From contig BDDD01001953.1 in NCBI GenBank assembly GCA_001972305.1, positions 11,686 through 75,685 of the forward strand: DNA of 64,000 bases, in the 5' to 3' direction. Below the pieces are notes generated by a model. The model was not told where the DNA came from and ran no database searches. It worked only from the letters and a program-made list of their open reading frames with translations. The position numbers and the translations under genes were made by a program. The DNA comes from Cephalotus follicularis. Its lineage: Eukaryota > Streptophyta > Magnoliopsida > Oxalidales > Cephalotaceae. Positions 54,557 through 64,000 of the stretch are shown here, one piece after another; positions within the stretch are counted from its first letter, which is position 1, and each line of letters opens with the position of its first letter.

Positions 54557-56679
54557 CTTGTAGCGTCCCCGACCCGAGTCCGCTTTAAGCTCAAAGCGAG
54601 CCCCGAAAATCGGTGCGCTACGTGGGTGTAACCCTTGACCGTCAAATCATATAACCATTTAACGATCCATTTCATATCATTTAATCTTGGCTTAGATTTA
54701 AATCCTAACATTATTACTCAATAACTTCACAGGATCGCATATGCTTACATCTTTGAAAGATCAATTTCAAAATGTCATATTCTCATTATCATATTTACAT
54801 TTGTACATCATTAATCATATAACCTTACACAGCGGAAAAACGTAATCTTATCACATCATAAAATAATCATATACTCGCCTTTTTCCATTAACATCTCATA
54901 CACTCAAGTATGTTCAATAACTATTGATATCATCATAACTATAGCATTTGACTTTATACGTTCACATCTACACATCGTCTATCATGAAACATTACACAAA
55001 AGACAACCTTAACTTATTACATTATGAAACGTTTATACAAACATCATAGCATAACATACTTTCTTTCCGAAACGTCTTCTTATGAGCTTCCTCTAAAGCT
55101 CGCATTCTTCATTCGATGGTTCCCTGAAAATAGTTTATTTGAAAACAAAACATTGCAAGGAGTGAGTTTTTAAGAGCCCAGTAAGAATCATAGTCATAAA
55201 ATGTTATCGAAGTCCGTTATTTTTGATAATTTATATCAAAACATTTCACTCATCATACATTTCATAATATCTTTGAAAATCATCTTCTACTTTTTATAAA
55301 ACCAGAGCATTTCTAAAATCATACATTTTCTGGTATATATAACCAGCATACTTAAAACAATTAAAACGTTTTCCAATCATACCTTCTTTTGGCTTGTATC
55401 ACAGCCATACTTGAAAACATCAGTAAAAATCATTTTCTTCACATTCATAAGTAAAACATCTTTAAAACTCTTTTTCTGTTCATATATCATGAAACAGAAC
55501 ATTTCATAAAACTTGGTGGTCGTGAACCTCTTGTGAACCCTTTACACCGCTTCACCGGGGCATTGTGCACTCCCCGACTACTATCATTACATCACATGCA
55601 TGTCCGTGAGCACGCTCGGCTCCATTAACTTTGAGCAATCTTGCTCCATTCCCCTTGGAAGATCGCAATCCAAGGGCGGTTCATTTATTAATCTTTACGA
55701 GATTAATCCTCACTGGATCGCAATCCAGCAGTTGTTCATTCATTTCATAAAACATTTTATAAAACATTTCTATGCTTTGAGTGACCAGCTCAAAGCATTC
55801 ATATCACATTTCTCTTCATAAAACATTTATCTTCATTTGAGTAGTTAACTCAAATGCATTCATAAAACATTTCTCTTCATAAAACATTTCTCTTCATTTG
55901 AGTAGTTAACTCAAATGCATTCATAAAACATTTCTCTTCATTTGAGTAGTTAACTCAAATGCATTCATAAAATCATTTCTCTCCATTTGAGTAGCCCTTC
56001 ATAGTCGAACCAATTTACCAACTCGCTCACTGCATACACAATATATATTTCCATTACGATCGACGCACAAAAACCGACATTGCCGTCGTCGACACGCCGG
56101 CCGGATTTCGACCGACACAACCAGGCTGTGAAACACACATCAACGGGTTCCACATTGAACGGCGTACACAGAACCGCTCAGAACTCGCCGTGAATCGGCG
56201 CCGAACGCTGCGCCACGGCCGGCAGCGAGTCGTGACTCACTGAGTCAACTCGCCGGACCTCGACAGGTCCGATCAACACCCAAAAACGTCACACAATCGC
56301 CTGGTCAACACATCCCTGCCCTTGACTCGCCAAGACTCAGCGCCAAACGCGCGGTCTTAGGCGGCCGTGAGTCGACTCGCTGAGTCGACTCAGCCAACAC
56401 ATACCGGCCGATCCCGGCCGTGAAACGCCACAACGGTGGTTGAAATGGATAGAGCAGGCCATTTAGACCACAACCCATACCATCCGAGACACTGCCGGCG
56501 TCGGAAAACGCACGGAGAAGCGGCGACAGTGGCGGTGAAGAAGAAGAAAAGAAGAAAAAGAGAAGAGGAAAGGAGGAGTTACCTTCGGCCGGTACGCCTG
56601 GGTGATCCGCCGTCCTCCCCCGGTCATGTGGCTGCCTCCGGCGCCGTCCCCGACGTCCTCTCTCCCTCTCTCTCCCACT
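54557..56679 (-). repeat. Inserted element, 5' LTR
   Basis: About 2.1 kb, non-coding. Plus-strand order: TGTAGCGTCCCCGACCC edge, AT-rich part, hairpin-rich part (55590-55995), then GC-rich text with repeated TCACTGAGTCAACTCGCC words (56220-56400) and a CT-rich right end. The same TGAGTCAACTC words occur in the solo LTR in Copia #1 (16980-17260) and in the Copia #2 LTRs. Confidence 0.82.
55740..55995. repeat. Tandem hairpin array (TTTGAGTAGTTAACTCAAA)
   Basis: Copies of the near-palindrome TTTGAGTAGTTAACTCAAA at about 55836, 55897 and 55941, a half copy at 55986, and a variant stem GCTTTGAG...CTCAAAGC at 55773. All are separated by CATTCATAAAACATTTCTCTT-like spacers. Two other stems precede it (CTTGGA...TCCAAG at 55653, CTGGAT...ATCCAG at 55713). 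Confidence 0.88.
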
Positions 56680-57255
56680 ACGTGAGCCTCCAGCCACTGA
56701 GGCTGGGGGGTCGACCTTGCTTCCTCGCACTGTGCCAGCTCTTCGCAGAGCATTGGAGCGCACTTGTGCCTCCTCTGCTCCCCTGACTTCCTATCGAGGA
56801 TCCACGTCCATGGCCTGATGCTGAGGACGCGCTGTCCTGGGATCGTTGGGGTGATCTCGAACAGTTGAGGACTCTACCCTCTAAGATACATTGATCTCAG
56901 GTCTCCTTCCCAGGGGAATGTTGTCCCCTGATTGGCTAAGGGGAGGTTTGTTTCCCCTCGACGGGTTTTGCCTGGCACCTCGTGGGTGTCGTATCTCCAC
57001 CTCTGGTCTGCTGGGACCAGAAACTCCTCAGAGCACTTGCTGGATGGGCCGAGGTTGCTGCTGTTGGTTGGCTAAAGTTATGACCAACAAGTCAGTGATA
57101 CGCTCCATTCCCTGGAGGAGCTGATTGAGCTGCTCCCCCAGTGACGGGAGCTTGTTCTTGGGCCGCTGCTTGGACGGCTTCTGGGAGAGGAGGCGTGACC
57201 TCCGGCTGTTGACTGCCTGTGGCTCCAAACTGGTTGTTATTCTTCCTCGGAGGCA
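56680..57255 (-). pseudogene. Gypsy #2 gag, N-terminal part
   Basis: Starts at ATG near 57255 (MPPRKNNNQFGATGSQQPEV), low-complexity Pro/Ala/Gln text (PPLPEAVQAAAQEQAPVTGG), then QRMERITDLLVITL-like helix. A damaged middle follows with one TAG (PRTARPQHQAMDVDPR-stop), then RSNALRRAGTVRGSKVDPPA and VAGGSR at the insertion edge. A promoter-proximal gag start this close to the primer site is normal. Confidence 0.78.
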
Positions 57256-57283
57256 TGATTAACACTGACTTTTTGCTGCGTTT

Positions 57284-57300
57284 CCCACAATCGGCGCCAA
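57284..57300 (-). other. Gypsy #2 primer-binding site
   Basis: Minus-strand TTGGCGCCGATTGTGGG directly beside the 5' LTR edge. The TGGCGCC type is usual for plant Gypsy elements of the Athila/Tat group; the exact tRNA is not assigned. Confidence 0.78.
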
Positions 57301-57301
57301 C

Positions 57302-58393
57302 TGTTGATGTAAAAATCTTTCTCTCAACAGTACCCCATGTGTTAGGGCTTGATTTGTTTGAGGAAACGCTTCTGTAATGCTCCAAGGAGAAGGTTGTGGG
57401 TGGCTGTTGATGCTTTCCCTGCACAGAGGAACAAATACGTTGAAGGTCCAGGAGGTTGTTCTCCCAGGGACACTCCGACGCTCAAGTTAGGCCTTTGCAC
57501 AGTGAAAACAAGGTTATTTAAGAGTAAAAATGGCTGACCTTTGATATGTGTTTCATTCTTGTATTTATAAGGCTGGTTTGTAACTGTCTGAGCGTGAAAT
57601 GCGGAGGTGATAGCTGTCCCCTAAGGAAATACCGAGGATCTTGGTCATTTCCCTTGATCTCCGCCAAATATGTTGCTACTTCCCTTGTTTGTAGTTCTTT
57701 ATGTCACTACTTCCTTATTTAGATAAAGACAAATCCCAGGAAATCAGGCAGTCTTCATGCCCTTATCCCATAAATGAAGTGGGGGTCCTCTGCCACAGGG
57801 TTACCGAGGAAGTGAATCATGGCTCTGTTGCCGAGGTGATGGGCCTCATGCTTCCCCTTTCACTCCTGGGTCCTCATCTTCTGGTGCTTCCTCAGTGACG
57901 TACGCTTAGGGCGCCAGGTCCTCTAACATTCATCCAAGGATGAGGTGTTTTTGGATAGCACCGAGGAGAAAGTCCTCGGTATCTATGCAGCGGGGGTATG
58001 TCCTTTGTTTCATGTCCAATAGACACTTCGGGTAGAGGAGGTCCTCGGCATTTGTGCCCTGAAGGAGGTCCTCTGACCTGTAGCCTAAGTAAGCTCCTCG
58101 GCAGGGGAGGTCCTCTGACCTGTAGCCTAAGTAACCTCCTCGGCAGGGGAGGTCCTCGGCACGGCCGTCCTGTAGTGCGCTCTTGGTCAAGCTAGCTCTC
58201 CTCGGCCCTGGTGTCTCAGCATGGGTTCTTCAGGAAAAAGGGGTCCTCGGCTCTAGAGCCGAAGAGGATGCCCTTCGCCACGTAAGTGTTCCTCGGTCGG
58301 GCCTTTTGCGAGCTTCAAGACCCTTCTGGTCAATTGGCTGAATCCGCGAAGGACACGTGTCCTTCTTAGTATAAACAGATATTTACCCTATCA
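57302..58393 (-). repeat. Gypsy #2 5' LTR
   Basis: 1092 bp, same length as 42759-43850. The plus-strand edges TGTTGATGTAAAAATC and TTTACCCTATCA are identical in both. It would hold the pol promoter. The TSD AGAAC follows. Confidence 0.95.
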
Positions 58394-58810
58394 AGAACCA
58401 TAATGTTACTATTCTAAAATATCAAAATGACAAAGGTAAGAACACATTATAATAAATCGAAGCTAAGGTAATTAAGGCACATCTGTGTTTACCCTTAGGG
58501 CAGTGCTCAGAGCTTCAGCTTGAAAGGCCTCAGGGTTGAGACTATCCTTGGCGTTCTGTCAACGGGGAGGAAAGACATCTCTAGCAAGTCTTCATAGAAA
58601 GGAGCCTCCACCGCATAAGTCAAGATTAGGTAGGCAAAATCTCTCTTGTATACCTCCTCTTCGGTATATCTCCCTCCTTTTCTGTAGCTAGGAACCATTT
58701 CCTTTCCTTTGGAAGCCTGCGAACCATTATGGGTCCCTTTCGCTGCTGAGGTGGGAGGGGCACTTGCAATAATAACTTGAGGAGCCACAAGCCGAGCTTC
58801 TCTATTTTCT
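58394..58810 (-). pseudogene. Coiled-coil relic, upstream exon and intron
   Basis: Minus strand: exon text APPTSAAKGTHNGSQASKGK, RKGGRYTEEEVYKRDFAYLI and TYAVEAPFYEDLLEMSFLPV, a TGA, then a 79-bp intron (58492-58414, GTAAAC...TTTTAG). The next exon begins 58413 (NSNIMVL) and is cut at 58394 by Gypsy #2, continuing at 42758. Intron size and place match the antisense genes of Gypsy #1 and #2, but the upstream exon is not recognisably similar to theirs. CACTA #2 cuts it at 58811. Confidence 0.55.
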
Positions 58811-58822
58811 CACTACAAAAAA
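58811..58822 (+). repeat. CACTA #2 5' terminal inverted repeat
   Basis: CACTACAAAAAA, complementary to the end at 5191-5202. The following 150 bp hold GGTGAGGAC, GGCGAGAG, GCCGTTGACTAG and CCTCGCCATG, matching the subterminal vocabulary of CACTA #1 (for example GCCGTTGACTCA at 5125). Confidence 0.9.
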
Positions 58823-59182
58823 AAAAAGCTCCGGTGAGGACAGTGGGCGAGAGCAACGGTGAGCGCACTTACTCCCCTTGCCGTTGACTAGTTTCCCCAG
58901 TTTTATTTTAAAAAAGAGACATGGAGAGGGCACTTAATAGCCTCGCCATGCCATCCCCCCTTGTAACCCTACATTACCGACTTCTCTACTATTTTTTTTT
59001 TCACGACCGCACTACATAGTTTTCTCCATATTTACCAAAACTGTTACAGTACTCGGGTCATCTTTCACGCCTCATATTGCCGCCAGTTAGTGAGCACACA
59101 ACACCTCCACTCCACTACACGCACCGCACATCACCTCAATACGCACGCACTGCCAAGAACCAGATCATGCCTACACTTCACC

Positions 59183-61735
59183 TGTCACGCCCTGAAACGT
59201 GGGATGGGCCCCATGATTCGACACGTGGCAATCTGTACAATCATCATTATAAATAAGCATAAAATTTAAAACTTAAAAAAATCATAATCAAAATTCTTTA
59301 TTTAATGTGTGGATTACAGACCCAGTTCGAATCATATAAATTACATCGTCATGAACCAGAATAAAATAAATACATAATTTATTTTCTGTAATTTATCCAC
59401 GGAAGCGTACTGTCGAGGAGGAGAAACTTACTGTACTCTTTATCCTTGCAGCTGCTGCAATGTGCCTCCACTACATGTACCTGTACCTGGCCCATTCAAA
59501 GGAATGGGTCAACAACCCTGAGGGTTGTGTAGGTCACCCCATACACGGGCACATACCAGAGGAACAAACAAATACAAGCAGAGGAAAAAATAATAAATAT
59601 GCAAATCATAAACCAGACATAATCATCATCATGCTTTTGTCCTCGGACTACTCTACTCGAATCATACATAAAAATCATTTCACAGAGGAGTCTAGTCCGG
59701 TCATCCTATGGTCATGGCCAATATACATGGTTCACCTTTAGGCTCACATGCCCACGGAATTCTCCTCCGGGTTCACCTGCCGAGCGGAATTCGCCCTTTG
59801 CTCACCTGCTCTGACGGTTCACCCTTTGGATCACCAGCTCTGGCGGAATTCACCTTTAGGTTCACCACTAGCGGATTCGCCCGAGGATCACTTGCTTCGC
59901 GGTATTCACCCCTTGGGTTCACCTGCTCGGCGGAATTCTCCCTAGTCGGGCTCACCAGCCTGGTATTATCCTTAAACTCTCTTTTACTAATTCCATTCAT
60001 TTCCTTTAACATTTTAAAATCATTCTTTAATGCATAGTGAAACGCCATTAAGAGACAAGTAAAACGCATGCATGGCATTTCCTCTAAACGCACCGTACGG
60101 CCTGATTCTTAAGTCCCTTCTTCTTCGTGGGTTGCATGCAGGCATAACCTTTAAATATTGGCGCCAAGCTCATCTTCTCCATTATTCATCCCAGAACCAT
60201 GGCGCTTGATGCAGCGCACTTGGGACGTGTGACAGTGGACAAAGGTGACCTCTGCACTTGGTCCTCGGGAGTTTGGCGTCATTAGCAGTGGCCAAGCTTC
60301 ATGAGTGCAGGCCGGCTATGGTACTCTGCTATGGCGCGTCCTCGGGTAGAACAGAGGAGAGTGCAAGGGTGCCTTCGTGGAGAGCTCTGGCGCCGTTCCA
60401 TGCTTGGGACGCATGGCCTTGCTTCCCCGGTCACCTGGAACTAACGCGTCCTCGGCAGCGTCTTAGGAAACGGTGCTGGTACATCTCTGGCGTTGTGGCA
60501 GAGAACGCTACGCATGGCAGGGGACAAGGACGTCCTCTGCGCATGGTGTTCTCAGCGTCTTGGGTCCTTTGCTCCTGTGCTCGGTTGGTGGCACCTCGGC
60601 AGGTCGCCTCGGCTCCTTGGCTCCACAGGCATGAACCCATGGGCTTGCAGAGGATGGGACGCATGCACTTCAGGGAGCTTGATGCCATGGCAGAGGAAGC
60701 CATGGTCGTTTCCTCAGGTGCAGAGCAGCTCAGGCATGGATGCTCGGCCGTTGGTGCAGGGCACTATGGCTCCTCGATAGTTGGTGCTCGACTCCTCGGC
60801 ACCATAGGAGCAGGCATCTCGGAAGCTCAGTGGTTGGATGCTCAGCACCTCACTTCAACACCACGCCTCATCGGGCGTTGCATAATAATGGCAGTGGTTG
60901 GGCGTCAACATTGCATGCTGGGGATGCAATACTAGGCAGTGCCTGGCGCCACTGCAAATTGACACATTCGCTGGCACTTTGGTGCATGTCAGTAGCGTGC
61001 CATGGCTAGGTGCTCGGCTCATGGCAGAGAAAGCCATGGTTGGCGCCCTTGCAGAGGAGAGTTACAGTGACTCCTCGGATGCTTACCACCTCAGCATCTC
61101 GGCCCGTCATTTCCAGTGTGGGCAGTGGAGTTTAGGTGTGGTAGGGGAGCATGGCTAGTAACGTTCAACATCCCCCACTACTCCTCTGCATATGACGTCC
61201 TTCACGAGTGCTCTGTTTGAGCAACAGTGGCGCACCAAGCAGACAATGGGAGGCAACCACGCATAAGGCACAATGCCATCTTGGAAACGCCTACAGGGAT
61301 CTAGTATATATATATATATATACCTTATCCTACCACTATTAACATGATTACCATCCACATCATACCAGCAGCACAAAAAAAAGCAGAGAAGACACACAGC
61401 AGACAAGCAATAAAAGTACACAAATAACCACATTCATACATATGCTGGTAGGCACTCGGATAAGGAGCAACCTACCTGGAGATGGTTGGAAACGGAGATG
61501 GCCTACTTCCTCCACAATTCCTGGACTTCCTTTCTTGCCAAGGATCACCACACTTCAAGTGGTCTCTTTCCTTCACAATGGCTCCACTTCCTTTACTCCC
61601 ATAAAAGGGGTATTTAAAGATTGAAGCAGGGACCTCCTCTTGTCTTCTTCTTCTCCTTTTCCCAACAGTCGGTCCCCACTTTTGCCTCCTCTCTTCTCTC
61701 GATTCAGATGTTCGATTCATCTAGGTTTATTAAAA
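59183..61735. repeat. LTR-like non-coding block starting TGTCACGCCC
   Basis: The left edge TGTCACGCCCTGAAACGTGG resembles the other large LTR families here. It holds a short tandem array (59740-59945), a GC-rich stretch with many GCATGG and CCTCGG words (60180-61150), (TA)n at 61305-61322, and on the minus strand a TTTAAATACCCC promoter-like word near 61610. The right border and a target duplication were not found. The 225-codon ORF at 60258 has repetitive composition and no recognisable domain. Confidence 0.5.
59740..59945. repeat. Short tandem array with GGAATTC core
   Basis: Six to seven degenerate units of about 30 bp of the type GGTTCACCTGCTCGGCGGAA followed by TTC(A/T)CC. GCGGAATTC recurs at about 59773, 59833 and 59930. 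Confidence 0.8.
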
Positions 61736-61914
61736 CATGCATTTATATTCATGGGATGCTGCATAATGCTAGAATAGATAAGTGAGAAGTGAATGCATGC
61801 TCGAATCAAATAGATAAAGTATTATTGAAGTATTTTTTTTTTAAAAAGTATTATTGAAGTATCTTGTAGCTTTTATATTAAAATGAAAGTTTGAAGGTTG
61901 ATCATGTTTAAATT

Positions 61915-62360
61915 TATTGTAGAGTTCAGTTACTTATTATAATTAAAGTCGAGAGAAACTTTAGATTCTCATTCATGATTTGTTCAATAGGGGTGAATCA
62001 TGAATTGTCTAATTCGGACAGTTCTCGTATACCTACGTCCACTGTAGGATATATTGTGATTTTGAATACATAGTTTTTTTCAAGAAAGTTTCGGTTACAC
62101 TCCTTAAACATGCTCCTCGGATACATAATTAAACTGATTAATTCAGTTTAATTCGTGTATTTAAGGAACCGTGGGGAGATACTACCGAAATTTTCTCAGA
62201 ATGAACATGTACATGGGATAACTATATTAGTGGGGGTACATAGTTAGGAATGGGATAGGGCCATACCTTTTAGAGTTAGGTGGTGAGATACACTTCGAAG
62301 AATGCATTTTGAAAAAAAAATACTTGAATCTAACAATCTTCTACCCTATTTGTAGAAAAA
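61915..62360 (+). other. CACTA #2 conserved non-coding leader
   Basis: Matches 146-696 of CACTA #1 through GGTGAATCATGAATTGTC, TTCAAGAAAGTTTCGGTTAC and GGAACCGTGGGGAGAT. It lacks about 115 bp present in copy #1 after CATACCTTTTAG. Confidence 0.75.
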
Positions 62361-64000
62361 ATGTTTGCGGACAGGAGTTGGATGCGTAGACGAGTTGTCC
62401 GAAGGTTACTAACGGAGGAATTTAACAGAAGTATGCTCGGTTTCCTAGATTTTACATTCTCAAATGGAGAGTTTGTTTGGAATAGTAAGATAAAATGTCC
62501 TTGAACCGTTGCAAGTTAAGAACATTTGGAACTCGATCTGAAGTGCAGTAACATTTATTGAAGAACGGTTTCACCCTCGATTACACGTTATGGGATCAAC
62601 ATGGAGAAATGAGGGAACGCTGTTGGGCTGTAGTAGAGCAGCCAGACCCCTTGGGTTCGAGTACTACTTTTAGAGATCTCATAATGGATGCTGGGGGTTC
62701 GAGTTTGATACTCGTGAAGATGATGAGCCGGCCGATGAACTTCTGAATCCTAATGCAATGAAGTTCTATAACCTGCTCAAGGATGCAGATGAACCATTTT
62801 GAAATGACTGTAAAAAACACACCAAACTGTCTATGATGACGCGACTCATGAATGTCAAGTCCAAGTATGGGATTCCTAATGAATGGGCCATAGAAAATAT
62901 TCAGATCGTTAAGAGCAAAATGTCTGAGGATGAGAAGTTGCTAGAGTCTTAGTACAAGCTGAAACATATTATGAAGACATTGGGATTAGGCTATGAAAAG
63001 ATAGATGCATGTGTCAATGATTGTATGTTGTATTATGGGGAGCACAAGTGTGCTACAGAGTGTCCAACATGTAATCATCTTAGATTCAAACCTAGCGGTG
63101 AGGGAAAGAGAAAGAAACATGTACCTTACAAGGTTTTGCGTCACTTTCCAGTGGCACCAAGACTTCAGAGGTTATTTCAAATAGATAAAACGTTTGCTGA
63201 TATGAGGTTGCATAGCAAGAAGATGAAGGATAACAACAGTGATGAAGTAGGAATGGTACACCCGGTTCACGGTGAAGATTGGAAGCACTTTGATATTACT
63301 TTTTCATCTTTTGCTGCAGAGGTTGACAATGTTAGAATAGGATTAAAAAGAAATGAGTTTTGGCCTTTTGCGGTTAGTAGTAGTGTTTACTCTTGCTAGC
63401 TTGTTTTTGTTTTCTCATACAATCTTCCACCTTGGTTGTGTATGACGAAGCCATTCATGTTCTTGTCCTTGATTATACCTGGACTGAAAAGCCTAGGAAA
63501 ATATATTGATGTGTTTTTGCGTCCACTTGTTGACGAGTTGAAGATGTTGTGGAAAACTGGAGTTGAAACCTATGATGCATCGCGCAAGAAGAACTTTCAG
63601 ATTATGGAAACTTTAATGTGGACAATTAGTGACTTTCCTACCTATGGAGTTCTGTCGGGCTGGAGTACTCATGGTCATTTGGCATGCCCCTATTGCATGG
63701 GTCGAACTAAGGGTATTAGATTGAGGCATAGTCGAAAATGTTCGTGATTTGACTGTCATCGTCAATTGTTGCCCACAAACCACCGATTTAGAAGAGACAA
63801 TAAAAAATTCTTGAAGGGTCGACAGGTGACCGAGGTGGGTGTGGAGAGGTTATCAGGGGAAGAGGTACAGGATCAACTCACCGAGTTGAATGAAGTTGTG
63901 TTTGGAAAAGGTGTACCTGCTATTAAGATTCCAGGGTTCAGGAGAATACACAATTGGACTAAACGAAGTATCTTCTTCGAACTTCCTTATTGGAGTAAAG
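62361..64000 (+). pseudogene. CACTA TNP2-type transposase, decayed, runs off window
   Basis: Starts ATG 62361 with DRSWMRRRVVRRLLTEEFNR. A one-base deletion near 62505 breaks the CPCSRC motif. Further stops occur near 62550, 62801, 62951, 63398 and 63744. Good blocks: IMKTLGLGYEKIDACVNDCM, CPTCNHLRFKPSGEGKRK, LRHFPVAPRLQRLFQ, MTKPFMFLSLIIPG, TGVETYDASRKKNFQ, then the part absent from CACTA #1: SDFPTYGVLSGWSTHGHLAC, PYCMGRTKGIRLRHSRK, FDCHRQLLPTNHRFRRDNKK and IHNWTKRSIFFELPYWSK at the edge. This is the transposase core region with its Cys/His cluster. Confidence 0.9.

Larger units (their letters stand above)
53084..56679 (-). mobile_element. LTR element inserted in Gypsy #2 gag, with assembly gap
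   Basis: Perfect 5-bp duplication ACGTG at 53079-53083 and 56680-56684; removing the block restores the gag frame. Two direct copies of one sequence (53084-53948 and 54557-55421) both start TGTAGCG(C/T)CCCCGACCC on the plus strand. Just left of the second copy lies CTCTGATACCA (54542-54552), on the minus strand TGGTATCAGAG, the initiator-tRNA primer site. So transcription is right to left: 5' LTR 54557-56679, short visible internal part 53974-54556, and 3' LTR 53084 up to the gap. No gag or pol is seen. Its right edge has CT after the expected CA. Confidence 0.82.
42759..58393 (-). mobile_element. Ty3/Gypsy retrotransposon #2 (Tat-like), complete outline
   Basis: 15.6 kb including a 3.6-kb insertion, minus strand. 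The LTRs are 42759-43850 (3') and 57302-58393 (5'), both 1092 bp. The 5-bp duplication AGAAC is perfect (42754-42758 and 58394-58398). Sense order: LTR, TTGGCGCCGATTGTGGG primer site, gag, protease, RT, RNase H, integrase, spacer, antisense gene, GGGGGCATA tract, LTR. Gag, protease and RT still share one frame with a handful of stops, so this copy is younger than Gypsy #1. Confidence 0.95.
58811..64000 (+). mobile_element. CACTA (En/Spm) DNA transposon #2, 5' part
   Basis: Begins CACTACAAAAAA and reads left to right: GC-rich subterminal words (to about 58960), non-coding sequence with an LTR-like insertion, the conserved leader (61915-62360), and TNP2 from 62361 to beyond the window. Same family and orientation as CACTA #1. 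Confidence 0.87.

Noticed and set aside
55740-55995. Possible CRISPR-like array of palindromic repeats
   Set aside because: Spacers are not unique (the same CATAAAACATTTCTCTTC text recurs), the context is a plant LTR and there are no cas genes.
56305-56763. 152-codon minus-strand ORF as a separate gene
   Set aside because: Its start is Gypsy #2 gag text and the rest reads into the inserted LTR at 56679, so it is a chance fusion.
60258-60935. 225-codon plus-strand ORF
   Set aside because: It lies in a GC-rich, repetitive non-coding block with overlapping long ORFs in other frames, no domain and no conserved counterpart; best explained by composition.

Overview
This window is plant nuclear DNA, probably from a flowering plant. 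It consists almost entirely of transposable elements nested inside one another. I found no intact host gene, no rRNA or tRNA gene and no CRISPR array. The evidence for a plant is the mix of families: CACTA (En/Spm), Ty3/Gypsy, Ty1/Copia, hAT, a Mutator-type MITE, and introns with GT..AG borders. The species cannot be named from the sequence.

Layout, left to right. (1) 1-5202: 3' part of a CACTA element, with a deleted TNP2 transposase, a spliced TNPA-like gene holding a perfect 240-bp in-frame tandem duplication, a GC-rich subterminal repeat array, and a 3' terminal repeat at 5202. (2) 5203-27212: Gypsy #1 (plus strand), whose gag is cut by the CACTA element and whose pol is cut by Copia #1. 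(3) 8112-20974: Copia #1 (minus strand), with two LTRs of about 2.3 kb; its leader is itself cut by a 2.8-kb solo LTR-like insertion (14982-17793). (4) 27213-39560: a hAT transposase relic (minus strand) split by a 490-bp solo Gypsy LTR, which is split by Copia #2 (28785-39021, plus strand), which carries a 342-bp Mutator-type MITE. (5) 39561-42758: non-coding LTR-like sequence, then a coiled-coil gene relic. (6) 42759-58393: Gypsy #2 (minus strand), with two 1092-bp LTRs and a perfect 5-bp target duplication; it cuts that relic, and its own gag is cut by another LTR element (53084-56679) containing an assembly gap. (7) 58811-64000: 5' part of a second CACTA element in the same orientation as the first, with a decayed TNP2 gene that runs off the window.

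The most interesting content is an extra gene carried on the antisense strand of both Gypsy elements, between the end of pol and the 3' LTR (23816-26190 minus in Gypsy #1; 44490-46942 plus in Gypsy #2). It encodes a globular N-terminal domain, a basic linker and a C-terminal coiled-coil domain. It is spliced: one 75-83 bp intron sits at the same codon in both copies. A third relic (58810-58394 joined to 42758-41987, minus) has a 79-bp intron in an equivalent place. Antisense extra ORFs are known in the Tat branch of plant Gypsy elements (RIRE2, Grande, Retand), but their function is unknown.

The target-site duplications and uninterrupted paralogous sites give a relative order of insertion. 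The hAT relic and the coiled-coil relic are oldest; the Gypsy elements and solo LTR came next; Copia, CACTA, the large non-coding LTR elements and the MITE came last. All coding regions have stops, frameshifts or deletions, so no element looks autonomous as read.
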